A stretch of 64,000 nt of DNA from an uncultured Hungatella sp. (lineage in GTDB: Bacteria > Bacillota > Clostridia > Lachnospirales > Lachnospiraceae), in assembly GCA_910588505.1 (NCBI GenBank), contig CAJUPQ010000007.1:1-64000 (forward strand), read 5' to 3'. The notes under the pieces were generated by a model. The model was not told the DNA's origin. It saw nothing but the letters and a program-made list of their open reading frames with translations, and did no database searches. The position numbers and the translations under genes were made by a program. Position 1 is the first letter of the stretch, and the number at the start of each line of letters is the position of its first letter. Below, one piece after another: positions 35,787 to 44,659 of the stretch.

Positions 35787-37606
35787 AAACCGCCTTTCCC
35801 TGCATCCGCAGACTGTTCCAACAACTTTCTGGCCGCCTCCCACGCCGGTATGGGCCGGTAAAAGCAAAACCCCTGAATCATGTCGCATCCCATGTCCCGC
35901 AAAAGCCCTGCCTGTTCCTCCCTCTGGGCGCCCTCCGCCATAACGGCGATCCCCAGCTGGTGGCCCACCTGCACCATAGCCCTTACAATGGCATTGCCCG
36001 CATTGGTACCCAGAAGGTCCACCAACCGTTTATCCAGCTGCAGCACATCCGGCATATACTTCTCTACCTCCGCAAAAGCCGCAAACTCTTCTCCGAAGTC
36101 ATCTAGCGCAACCTGTATCCCCATATCCTTCATCTGCCTGATATGCCCCGTGACAACAGGAAGCTCCTCTCTAAGCGCCTGCTGCGGGACCTGAAAGATC
36201 AGCCGCGATCTGTCAAACCGATAGGTATCCACAATCTCCCTGCACTGATCCATAAAGTCATCCTCCTTCAGTGTCTCCAGAGAAAAATTGCAGGACATAA
36301 AAAAGTCCTCCATCCCCACCTGATGGAGCCGCTCCAGAAACCCGCAGGCCTGGTCCAGAGAATACAGGTCCAGCTGTCCCATAAGCCCGGCCCTCTCCAT
36401 CAGAGGGATAAAGCTGCCAGGAAGCAGAATCCCCTTCTCCGGATGGCCCCACCGGGCCAGGGCCTCTCCCCCCGCGATCCGCCCTGTGGCCCCGTCCGTA
36501 TAAAACTGGACATACAGCTGAAACTCCTGGTTCTCCACCCCCCGCTTCATGTCCTCCTGCAGCTTACGGTCCTCCTCAAACTGGCGGATCCAGCTGTCTG
36601 TGCAGACCTTATAGTCCAAATCCTCCCGGCACGCGTCCTGGGCCGCCTGGCTCACATTGAGAAGAAGCTCATCCAAATCCCAGTCCCCATCCTTTAACCG
36701 GCACACCCCAGAGCTCACATACCTGCCTTGCTCCCCCCAAGAGCTCCGAACGCGATTCAATATGGAGGTAACCCACTGGCCTAATTCCTCATCCCCAGGA
36801 CACATCCGCGCCATGACAAATCCCTGGTCGCTGACTCTGGCCAAAATATCCCTGTCCCCTGTGTGGTTTAAGAGAACCGAAGCCATATGACGCAAAAACC
36901 CGTCAGTCCTCTCACTGGTCCCTGTCCTTCTCATTCTATCCGTATCCACATGGAAATAAACCATGGCATACAACGCCCTGTTCTCACGGATAACAAACTG
37001 CTGATAATAGTGGGAAAGATATTCCCTGTTGCCGATTCCTGTAAGGCTGTCCGTCTCATCCCTTTTGTCCGCGGCTCTGCGGTACTTTCGGCACCTTCCG
37101 GCCAGCCATACAGCCCCGGCCGCCAGTCCCAGGATCACAACTCCCAGCCCGCCAAAAGCCAGTCTGGTCCTTCTTCTATAAAGTGCAGGCCTTTCCTTGG
37201 AACAGTCAATGAGCATTCCGGCCATAGACTCTCCCGAAACCCCGGAAAGAAACTCCTCCAAGTCCGCCTTCAGCTGCCCCGGCGCCGCGTCTGTCACCAA
37301 AATGCGGTAAGAAATCTCACTCTCCCCTGTTCTTGTGTCCAGCACCAGTACTTCCCCCTGAGGGCTGTGGCGAAAAGACTCCTCCCCCGCACATCCGGAG
37401 ATAATATCCACCTGCCTGTCCCTGGCCAGAGGCTCCCTTAGGTCCTCCTCCCCCGGCTCATAATATCTGATATCATAATCCCAGCCCTCCGAAAATTCTT
37501 GGAAAAGCCGCGGAATCATTCCCTTGTAAATGCCCTCTCTGGCATCATAATATTCCACTGGGTAGGAATCGGGATTTCCTGCCACATAGATAACCGCTTT
37601 TCCCAC
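35783..37606 (-). CDS. SBP3-like / degenerate GGDEF / degenerate EAL protein
   Basis: 607 residues, GTG start immediately after the TAA of the coiled-coil gene, in the same frame. Residues 1-140 resemble a shortened periplasmic binding (SBP_bac_3) domain but have no signal peptide; a membrane segment is at about 147-170. The GGDEF domain begins normally (DSLTGIGNREYL) but has SDQGF where GGDEF should be. The EAL domain keeps EALARW, N in CNFS, DDFG and AEG...QGFCFYRP, but the catalytic Glu region (usually TES) reads VPQQ and the usual Lys-Ile-Asp is LQLD. I infer a c-di-GMP-binding receptor, not an enzyme, controlling the synthase in this operon. Confidence 0.85.
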   Translation of the reverse strand: MGKAVIYVAGNPDSYPVEYYDAREGIYKGMIPRLFQEFSEGWDYDIRYYEPGEEDLREPLARDRQVDIISGCAGEESFRHSPQGEVLVLDTRTGESEISYRILVTDAAPGQLKADLEEFLSGVSGESMAGMLIDCSKERPALYRRRTRLAFGGLGVVILGLAAGAVWLAGRCRKYRRAADKRDETDSLTGIGNREYLSHYYQQFVIRENRALYAMVYFHVDTDRMRRTGTSERTDGFLRHMASVLLNHTGDRDILARVSDQGFVMARMCPGDEELGQWVTSILNRVRSSWGEQGRYVSSGVCRLKDGDWDLDELLLNVSQAAQDACREDLDYKVCTDSWIRQFEEDRKLQEDMKRGVENQEFQLYVQFYTDGATGRIAGGEALARWGHPEKGILLPGSFIPLMERAGLMGQLDLYSLDQACGFLERLHQVGMEDFFMSCNFSLETLKEDDFMDQCREIVDTYRFDRSRLIFQVPQQALREELPVVTGHIRQMKDMGIQVALDDFGEEFAAFAEVEKYMPDVLQLDKRLVDLLGTNAGNAIVRAMVQVGHQLGIAVMAEGAQREEQAGLLRDMGCDMIQGFCFYRPIPAWEAARKLLEQSADAGKGGL

Positions 37607-38134
37607 TTAAGCACTCTCCTGGCGTCCATTTCCCGGCTTTTTGGGAAACACGGCTAATCCATGCGCCGGGGCCTGCTCTTTCACCTTCCCGATTTCCTCC
37701 TCCGTGTGCTCTGTCTCTGCTTCCATGTCCTCCAGAAGCTCCCTCAAAACCCTTCCCAGCTTCCCGACCTTTTTCCCGTACTCCTCCAGCCGGTCTCTGT
37801 GGACCTGGAAGGCTGTCTCCATCTCTTTATTGGCCTCCTCCGCGCGCCGCGCGGTTTCCTCATTCATTTTCCGGGAATATTTCTGAGCCTCCATCAGCGT
37901 CTCGGAAATATGAATCTGATCCTGATACAGAGCCTTATTTTCCTCCCTCAAAATCTTCAGAGCCTCCTCCAGCTCACAAATCCGCTTTTGGGCCTTGTCC
38001 GCCTCCTTTTCGGCCTGCTCCTGCTGCTGCACCAGCTTTCTGGCCGCCTCATCCTCCATGGCCGCGATATACTGGTAGACGCTCTCCTTCTTGTACCCCC
38101 AGAATCCCTTCTTCAGTTCATCCAACCGCATCAT
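37607..38134 (-). CDS. DivIVA-like coiled-coil protein
   Basis: 175 residues, GAGGAG before tandem ATGs. The first 30 residues (LDELKKGFWGYKKESVYQYIAAMEDE) resemble the DivIVA/GpsB membrane-binding start. A continuous coiled coil (about 30-150) and a basic/Pro tail follow. DivIVA-like proteins bind curved membrane and recruit partners, so it may localise the synthase to poles or septa (inference). It starts 12 bases after the glycosyltransferase gene and is separated from the EAL gene only by one TAA codon in the same frame. Confidence 0.7.
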   Translation of the reverse strand: MMRLDELKKGFWGYKKESVYQYIAAMEDEAARKLVQQQEQAEKEADKAQKRICELEEALKILREENKALYQDQIHISETLMEAQKYSRKMNEETARRAEEANKEMETAFQVHRDRLEEYGKKVGKLGRVLRELLEDMEAETEHTEEEIGKVKEQAPAHGLAVFPKKPGNGRQESA

Positions 38135-38146
38135 TTACACTCCTCC

Positions 38147-39559
38147 TCACTGTCCGCTGCTGCTGAAATTAATGGCCTTCCGCTCAATCTGCCCCCAGAC
38201 ATTGCGCTTCTTCCCCCGCCCCAGGGCCGTCACCCGCACCCAGGCCAGAATAAACCGCAGGCAGGAAACCTCCGCCGCGCACAGCCCCACAGCCTTGACG
38301 CCGTCCACAAACGTCAGCTTCAGATCAATGGTGTGGACCCGCGCAAAAAAGGCTGTCAAAGACAGGATGGAAGAATACACCACATAAATACCCAGATACA
38401 AAAACATGTAGGGAATGTTGAGAAAATCCATCATCCACGCCGCAGCCATGGTCACGGTCCCAAACACCTCAATGTACGGGGATAAAAGCTCATATATCAA
38501 AAAATACAGATAGGAAATAAACCCAATGGCGCCATACCTGGGGTTGCCCAGAATCCTCCGGTGCCTGGTCATGCTCTGGTACAGGCCAATATGCCACCGC
38601 CTCCGCTGCTTGCACAGATCCGACAGTTTTTCCGGCGCCTGAGTCCAGCAGATGGCATCTGTGGCATACCGGATCCTGTAGTCCATACCATGTTCCCGGC
38701 AGTACACATGCAACTTAACCACCAGTTCCATGTCCTCCCCCATGGTGGTAGCGTCGTATCCTCCTGCTTCCATAACTACATTCTTTTTAAACAGCCCGAA
38801 AGCCCCTGACACGATGATATTGCCGTTAAACTTGTCAAAGAGGATCCGGGAGGCCAGAAACGAGCGGTCATATTCCAGCACCTGCATGCAGGCCAGAAGT
38901 TTTTTGGGCATGCGGTACTTTACCAGCCTGCCGTCCTGTATCTCGGCCCCGTTGCAGGGCCGCACCGCGCCGCCTACAGCCACCACCCGGTCATCCTCCA
39001 GCACTGGCCGCACGATCTTTTTCAGAGAATCCCTCTGCAGCACCGAATCCGCATCTATACAGAGAAAGTAAGGATACTTTGCCATGTTGATCCCCATGTT
39101 CAGGGCGTCCGCCTTTCCGCCGTTCTTCTTCCTTATCAGGGTGATCGGCACCTTGTACTCATTGGTCTCAAACACTGCCTCCGCTGTCTGGCAGGGAAGC
39201 TTTCTCTGAATGGGCCGGTTTACCCGGACCATGTGAAATGCCTCCTCCATAACCTGTGCCGTGCCGTCCGTGGACCCGTCGTCCACCACCACGATCTCAT
39301 ACAGCAGATAATCCAGAGACAAAAGCGAGTCAACCGTAGCCTTGATGGTAATGCTCTCATTGTGGGCAGGCACAAGAACAGACACCGGCATATAATAATC
39401 CCTCTGCAGTTCATTCTTAAGGGCATTGTTCCGCTTCGAATTGTACAGGGACGCGGTGCCGACGGTGACAGACAAAAAGAGGAAACTTGCATACCCCACC
39501 ATATACAGAACAAAAAAGATACCTACCCCGTGAAAAAACACCTGAAACGCATCTCTCAT
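38147..39559 (-). CDS. Processive family-2 glycosyltransferase (polysaccharide synthase)
   Basis: 470 residues. N-terminal membrane segment (about 10-32); GT-A domain with VVVDDGSTDGT, IDADSV (DxD) and TMGED, and the processivity motif QRRRW (about 310); then four C-terminal membrane segments. This is the layout of PNAG/hyaluronan/cellulose-type synthases that polymerise and extrude a beta-linked chain; the sugar cannot be told. No PilZ domain is present, so c-di-GMP control would need a partner such as the EAL protein downstream. Its start overlaps the HEAT-repeat gene stop by 4 bases. Confidence 0.9.
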   Translation of the reverse strand: MRDAFQVFFHGVGIFFVLYMVGYASFLFLSVTVGTASLYNSKRNNALKNELQRDYYMPVSVLVPAHNESITIKATVDSLLSLDYLLYEIVVVDDGSTDGTAQVMEEAFHMVRVNRPIQRKLPCQTAEAVFETNEYKVPITLIRKKNGGKADALNMGINMAKYPYFLCIDADSVLQRDSLKKIVRPVLEDDRVVAVGGAVRPCNGAEIQDGRLVKYRMPKKLLACMQVLEYDRSFLASRILFDKFNGNIIVSGAFGLFKKNVVMEAGGYDATTMGEDMELVVKLHVYCREHGMDYRIRYATDAICWTQAPEKLSDLCKQRRRWHIGLYQSMTRHRRILGNPRYGAIGFISYLYFLIYELLSPYIEVFGTVTMAAAWMMDFLNIPYMFLYLGIYVVYSSILSLTAFFARVHTIDLKLTFVDGVKAVGLCAAEVSCLRFILAWVRVTALGRGKKRNVWGQIERKAINFSSSGQ

Positions 39560-40671
39560 ATTCTGCCTCCCTGTATTCCTTTTCTGGCATTGTTAAGTTC
39601 CAGCCGGTACATCAGCATCTCTCTGGCGTACCGGTCATTGCCCCCGGCTGCTTCCATCATATCCCAGTCGTAGCCATCCCGGGATTCCAGACTTATCGCC
39701 GCGTTGTAGCGCACATACCAGTTGGCGCTGTGAACCGCCCCGATCAGAGCAGCCATCACTTTCTCCCCTGTATATCTGGCCAGGGACGTAACGCTGACAG
39801 CCGCGTACTCCCAGTTTAAGGGGTTTTGATCTGAGGCAAACCCAAGGAGCGCTTCCCTGGCCGGTTCATATACATACCGCCCAAAATACCGGATGGCCAA
39901 CAGCCTCTGCTCCTTGTCCCTCTTTAAGTCCGTCATAATCCCAAACATCCGCTCACAATAGCCGCCGCTTTTGTAGCGGATGTAATTCAGGACCACCATC
40001 TGCATTTTGCCGGAAAACCTCTCAAACTTATCCCACAAAAGGGCCATCAGCCTGTCATGATCTCCTCCAAATGCCAGAAGGCCGTCTGTCAGTATCTTCT
40101 CATGGATAAACCCGCCTTCCTGGTTTAAGACTGTCAGCGCCTTAACAACGCTCTCCTCAGAGCCAAAGCTGCACAGAGCCTCCAGGGCATTGACCCGGCA
40201 GTAAAGGTTCTGCTTTCGCATGTACTGGACCAGGATTTCTTCCAGGGCGTCCACCGCCATATGCCTCTGCAGCCGGTTTCTGGAAAGGAAGTAGGCAAAA
40301 TAGGCGGACTGCATGGTATCCCGGCCAAGATACACCACCGCAAGCTGAAGAAGCACTGACTGTATCTGCCTTTTGTACTCCAGGATTCCTAAATCCTGTT
40401 CATTTTCCTGATAAGTCTCCATCACACGGTCAAAGGCCACCAGATTTTTCACACGCCGCAGCTTCCGGGCCAGGTAGCGCATATGTTTTTGCTCTACTTC
40501 CTTTCCCTGCCGGATAAGCTCCATCTGAATCTCCACCTGAGCCGCAAGAACCCTGCTCCTTCTCTCCAGCCTCATCTCCTGCTTTTTCATGACTATGCTG
40601 TTGACAATATTGAACACCAGCATGCTAAGACACACAGCCCCATACCCGTATAACAGTACCTCGCTGCCCAT
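39556..40671 (-). CDS. Membrane-anchored HEAT-repeat protein
   Basis: 371 residues. One N-terminal membrane segment (about 6-26), a charged coiled linker, then HEAT-like helical repeats from about 95 to 345 (for example MAVDALEEILVQYMRKQNLYCRVNALEALCSFG; LLAIRYFGRYVYEPAREALLGF; SANWYVRYNAAISLE). Probably a cytoplasmic scaffold next to the synthase with which it is translationally coupled. Similar HEAT proteins beside GT2 synthases have, to my knowledge, no defined role. GGAGG lies 9-10 bases before the ATG. Confidence 0.78.
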   Translation of the reverse strand: MGSEVLLYGYGAVCLSMLVFNIVNSIVMKKQEMRLERRSRVLAAQVEIQMELIRQGKEVEQKHMRYLARKLRRVKNLVAFDRVMETYQENEQDLGILEYKRQIQSVLLQLAVVYLGRDTMQSAYFAYFLSRNRLQRHMAVDALEEILVQYMRKQNLYCRVNALEALCSFGSEESVVKALTVLNQEGGFIHEKILTDGLLAFGGDHDRLMALLWDKFERFSGKMQMVVLNYIRYKSGGYCERMFGIMTDLKRDKEQRLLAIRYFGRYVYEPAREALLGFASDQNPLNWEYAAVSVTSLARYTGEKVMAALIGAVHSANWYVRYNAAISLESRDGYDWDMMEAAGGNDRYAREMLMYRLELNNARKGIQGGRI

Positions 40672-40697
40672 TACCCATCACCTCCTGCCGAAGCCTG

Positions 40698-42947
40698 TCA
40701 CGGCTCCAAAGCCCAGTACTCTTTCAGCATGTAGTAGGACTCCTTCAGCCGCTCATGAAAGGTTATCTTTTTTCCCCAGCCCTTTAGAGGAACTTTTGTC
40801 ATGGGGATCCGGTGAACGCCTCCGCCGGACCACCCTGCGCCCACATACATCTCTTTAATGTGCAGATTCTCAATCCCATAATGTTCATAGTAATCGTCAT
40901 GTATCATCATCTCCGACGGATTGGAAAAGTTCAAAAGCTGCCAGGGTATCCGCATCTCCACATAATCCCCTGCAAAGATAAAATCCGCCAGGGAGTCAAA
41001 TTCCTCTGCCTTTGGGTTCCCGTTGCCGTACCGCAGCGCTCCGGTCTCATACTTCACCCCTGTGGAAATGGTGGATCTGCGGTCCGGCAGAACGCCGCTT
41101 AATATGAGAGGCAGGTATATCCGCTCAAAATGAGGCGTGCTGACATCCGGCGGATTGATGTATGGGTCGTCCAGATAATACGGCCCTCCATAGGTGGACA
41201 AAAGAGCTTCATATCGCTTCTGCACCACCACCCTGCTGTGGTCCCGCCCCCGGATAACCACCAAAAAGTCGCAAGCCCGCTCAAAAGCCGCCTCATAGTC
41301 GCTGCACCAGGTACTGCCGCTTTTAGGCGTAATATCCAGGGGAATGTACAAGGTGTCCTTCTCCGGGTCAAACCCTTCTTTTTTCACCAGAAAGTAGATA
41401 AATTTCTCATCATATTTCATGGACAGCTCCATGTCTTCGGCAGTCATCACCACATCGCTGACGCTCCACTCGGAGATGTCTCCGTCCACATAGCAGACGC
41501 TCTCCTCGTTTCCAGGGTCAAAGGACAAAAGACCAAAGTACTGCTCATTGGTCTGGCAGTCGCTCCAGTAGGGCGTTTTGTCCAGGTCTATGGCATGCAT
41601 AGTATTCCAGGTCCTCTTAAACCACTCGTCCTGCCAGGTAAACACACAGCTTCCGGCACATCCTGCCTCCACAATATCCCGGTAACAGTCAATGAGAGCT
41701 TGCCCCTGCTCCTGTTCCGTCATATGCCCCTGATTCCGCCCCGTGTTCACATCTCTCTGGGCCATACCCCTTCCCGTGGTAACACCGTACTCCGAGATGA
41801 CCACCGGAATGGTATGATACCGGTTCAGGGCTTTCAAATAGGCCGCATATGTATTGTACCGCCCCCTGGAATCATAGTAATCTTTATCGGTCAGATAATC
41901 TTCAATCCTGGCCCCTTTCAGCAGGGATGTGTGATACTCCAGGTTTTTCCGTATCACTTCCCCCAGACGCTCATCGATCATTTCCTCACTGTACCGGCTG
42001 CCCTCCCTCGTGATCTCCAGGTAATCAGGGAAATACGGGTAAACATGGTAGGAAGCAAACATCCCGGCCTGAAACTCCTCCCTGGCTTTGATATGCTCCA
42101 CATCAACACAGGCGATCTTATATCGGTAGGAGGTGACCACAACCGGGTACACAAAAGGATCTGTAGTAGGCCAGTTGGAAAACGCCACCAGCCTCTGCTG
42201 CTTGTACCTGCCGCTCTCATACTCGATCATCTTATCCCCCACCTGACAGAGAAAAGCCTCAAAAGCCGTAGCCTCCTCCGTGTACAGGTACTTCCCGGAA
42301 TAGACATTTTTATCCCCGCTCTTTTCATTAGTGTAGACCACCAGGCTGCTCTCCCACTCCACACCGATGATATACCCCAGCACCCAGGGCGAGATATCCT
42401 TCCGATACCTTCCGCTTCCGTTTCCCTCCCCCAGATTAAGACTTTTCTTTCCATGGATAATATCCACAATGGTGCGGCAATCCGAGAGAAGAGGCTCCAA
42501 AAGCTCCTCATCAAACGCATCCCTGTGAGAGTTAAAAATGTAATCATTAATCCACACCCCATGGATCAGATACAGCGGCTCCTCCCTGCCCTGGTTATAC
42601 TCATAAAACGCGTCATAAAAATCATCCTGCAAAATTGTATACACCCTGACCGTATTAGCTCCCAGCTCCTGAATCTGCCCAAACCACCGAAGGTATGTCT
42701 CCTTGTCAATGGCATAATCCGTAGCCCACTTCCCCGGCATCCCCACCCCCATATCCACCCCCCGTATCTCAAAAGGGGTATCCGCCGTTTGCTGCTTTAA
42801 GTAAATATTTTTTCCGCTTACAGTTGCAAGAGAAGTAACCGCAGAATCCGGATCCATATCTATGTAGACGCCATGGCGGTAGTAAATGGTATTGGCTATA
42901 AAAAGGAGGACGATCAGGGTACAAATGGTGATGATAAATTTTTTCAT
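40698..42947 (-). CDS. Secreted GH2/GH5-like TIM-barrel protein with C-terminal carbohydrate-binding domain
   Basis: 749 residues from ATG 42947; a TTG at 42980 would add 11. N-terminal anchor (about 3-21). Residues about 60-480 form a glycosidase-like TIM barrel: IRGVDMG, LGANTVRVYTIL, WVLGYIIGVEWESS (possible acid/base Glu) and VISEYGVTTGRG (possible nucleophile Glu). Residues about 490-730 look like a CBM9/DOMON-type beta sandwich (VDGDISEWSVSDVVMTAEDMELSMKYDEKFIYFLV). It may cut, branch or transfer the polymer outside the membrane. A 147-base gap with a stem-loop separates it from the CotH gene, so it may have an extra promoter. Confidence 0.8.
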   Translation of the reverse strand: MKKFIITICTLIVLLFIANTIYYRHGVYIDMDPDSAVTSLATVSGKNIYLKQQTADTPFEIRGVDMGVGMPGKWATDYAIDKETYLRWFGQIQELGANTVRVYTILQDDFYDAFYEYNQGREEPLYLIHGVWINDYIFNSHRDAFDEELLEPLLSDCRTIVDIIHGKKSLNLGEGNGSGRYRKDISPWVLGYIIGVEWESSLVVYTNEKSGDKNVYSGKYLYTEEATAFEAFLCQVGDKMIEYESGRYKQQRLVAFSNWPTTDPFVYPVVVTSYRYKIACVDVEHIKAREEFQAGMFASYHVYPYFPDYLEITREGSRYSEEMIDERLGEVIRKNLEYHTSLLKGARIEDYLTDKDYYDSRGRYNTYAAYLKALNRYHTIPVVISEYGVTTGRGMAQRDVNTGRNQGHMTEQEQGQALIDCYRDIVEAGCAGSCVFTWQDEWFKRTWNTMHAIDLDKTPYWSDCQTNEQYFGLLSFDPGNEESVCYVDGDISEWSVSDVVMTAEDMELSMKYDEKFIYFLVKKEGFDPEKDTLYIPLDITPKSGSTWCSDYEAAFERACDFLVVIRGRDHSRVVVQKRYEALLSTYGGPYYLDDPYINPPDVSTPHFERIYLPLILSGVLPDRRSTISTGVKYETGALRYGNGNPKAEEFDSLADFIFAGDYVEMRIPWQLLNFSNPSEMMIHDDYYEHYGIENLHIKEMYVGAGWSGGGVHRIPMTKVPLKGWGKKITFHERLKESYYMLKEYWALEP

Positions 42948-43020
42948 AGACAGCAGCTTTCCATTATTAAGTATTTGCAAATCATTATATTATAAGTATA
43001 ATATCCGAAGGGGCGGCGGC

Positions 43021-43080
43021 GGTTGTCGCAAAGCCAGCGAATTCTGCTTTTGCCCTCCCTCTCTGGCTCCGCGACAATCC
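43021..43080 (-). promoter_or_regulatory. Intercistronic stem-loop inside the exopolysaccharide-like operon
   Basis: TTGTCGC pairs with GCGACAA (43023-43029 and 43071-43077), extended inward by AGCCAG/CTGGCT (43032-43037 and 43063-43068). On the minus strand it follows the CotH gene; beyond it lies an AT-rich tract with TATAAT (42984-42989) before the glycosidase-like gene. It probably protects or partly terminates the upstream message. Confidence 0.5.
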
Positions 43081-43094
43081 CTGCCCTTTCCCCC

Positions 43095-44570
43095 TTAATG
43101 CTCATACACCTTATTCCGCGAGTAATGCCCATACTGCTCCAGCGCATGCACATTCTCATCCAGCCATTCCCCTCTGGCAACCAGCCACCCTTTCAGCTGC
43201 TCCACCGCCTCCTCATGGCTGTGCAGGTTTCTCTCCTCCGGAATCAGCCCGCCCCACCCCTTGATCTCCGCTTCCCACCGCTCATTATTCCTCTCCACAG
43301 CCGGCCCCAGAAACTTAAGCGTCTCGTCAATATACCCTGTCAGATACTCCTGGCTAAGAAAACTTTTCCTCAGCTCCTGATACCGCCTCTGAACCCTTTT
43401 CACAAACCGCTCATCCTTCATCAGCATAAAATACCACGCCCTCTCGTTGATAAAAAATCCCCCAGGCCCCACTGCCTCCTCCAGATAATTATCGCAGGAA
43501 TTGTTAAAATCCCACACACACAGCTTAAACTTTCCTCCCACCTCTTTGTAGATGTAGGTGGAATAACTGCCTGCGTCCAGATTTTTCGTAAACTCATTGA
43601 TGACACAATAGTCCACAAAGCTGTCCACATCGATCCACTGCTCATACCCATATTTGTCCGAATCATAATCAAACGAAAACAGCGCCTTCTCAAATGCCGA
43701 GTAATCCAGCTCAATATGCTTTGCCATCTCCTCCGTAAGCTTGGCCTGACCCGGATAGCGGATCGCGATATCCTGGGGAGTCTGGAACATCCGCTCCGAG
43801 TAGGTGTAAATATCCCGCACAGTCTCCAGATCCGCCTCCGTAGGCCTGTCATACCGCAGGAGATACCCTGTAAGCTGGGCGTTCTTCACATTGGCAGTCA
43901 GATTCAGCCTGCAGTCCTCTCCCCCTGTGACGCTCTCCACCATCAGGTACAGGCCCTCATACTGCCCGTCCACCACCACCTCACAGAACCGCGCGTTGGG
44001 GGCATAATCCATAATCTCCCCGGAAATGTTGTACCACATGTAATTCCGCACCAGAGACTTATCCAAAATCGGCCCGTTTAACACCCACTCATGATGAGCG
44101 TCCATTCCCATGACGGAAATGTCTCTGTTCTCCCCCTTGTCATCAACAAACCGGAGAGCATAGGGGATCTTTGGAAACCGCCTGGACGTATTGCCCCGGA
44201 CCCGCAGCCGGCAGTCCGTAGAAAAGGCAGGCGCATCACCGGGATGATTGTTAGAAGCCTCATTGTCAATCACCTTAAGATCCACGCGCACCGTAGAGTC
44301 TCCATCCGGCGCCTTGGTATACGTCATCTGCCCAAACCGGTCCCGCGCCTCAGTAACCGCCCCGGGTATGGCCTGCCTTCTGGTGTCAATGACCACAAGA
44401 GGCAGATGGGAGCACAGCTCAGAGCCATTGCAGTCACAGCCGTCATCCCGCCGCCCGGTAAGGTGATGGTGGACGCGGTTTTGACCCTCCGCAGTCTCCG
44501 CCCGGGAAAAAAACGCGGCTGTCACCAGCAAAAAAACGGACATTCCCATGCCCAGCATCCTGTACTTCAT
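43095..44570 (-). CDS. CotH-family secreted kinase-like protein
   Basis: 491 residues from ATG 44570 (GAGGGGTGG just upstream). Signal peptide (about 3-23), a His/Cys-rich linker, then a CotH domain: RLRVRGNTSRRFPKIPYALRF, HEWVLNGPILDKSLVRNYMWYNIS, VVVDGQYEGLYLMVESV, and the catalytic-type INEFTKNLDAGSYSTYIYK ... LCVWDFNNSCDN. CotH of Bacillus spore coats is an atypical protein kinase; these motif residues look intact. Clostridial CotH homologues are frequently beside VTC and DUF4956 genes, as here. The target is unknown. Confidence 0.88.
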   Translation of the reverse strand: MKYRMLGMGMSVFLLVTAAFFSRAETAEGQNRVHHHLTGRRDDGCDCNGSELCSHLPLVVIDTRRQAIPGAVTEARDRFGQMTYTKAPDGDSTVRVDLKVIDNEASNNHPGDAPAFSTDCRLRVRGNTSRRFPKIPYALRFVDDKGENRDISVMGMDAHHEWVLNGPILDKSLVRNYMWYNISGEIMDYAPNARFCEVVVDGQYEGLYLMVESVTGGEDCRLNLTANVKNAQLTGYLLRYDRPTEADLETVRDIYTYSERMFQTPQDIAIRYPGQAKLTEEMAKHIELDYSAFEKALFSFDYDSDKYGYEQWIDVDSFVDYCVINEFTKNLDAGSYSTYIYKEVGGKFKLCVWDFNNSCDNYLEEAVGPGGFFINERAWYFMLMKDERFVKRVQRRYQELRKSFLSQEYLTGYIDETLKFLGPAVERNNERWEAEIKGWGGLIPEERNLHSHEEAVEQLKGWLVARGEWLDENVHALEQYGHYSRNKVYEH

Positions 44571-44659
44571 GTCCCACCCCTCTTCCCCGGCAAATTCCCC
44601 GCCCAATCCGTCGGCCCATGCCCCTTCGGCCCCATTTCGGGGCGTACTGCCGCCGCAGA

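Noticed and set aside
35786..35888. Longer start for the small glycosidase-like gene
   Set aside because: The extension lies inside the EAL gene and is not protein-like; the ATG overlapping the TGA precedes a clean membrane anchor.
41130..42800. 556-codon open frame on the plus strand
   Set aside because: Antisense shadow of the secreted glycosidase-like gene; no family features or start site.
43023..44081. 352-codon open frame on the plus strand
   Set aside because: Antisense to the CotH-family gene, with no protein-like features.
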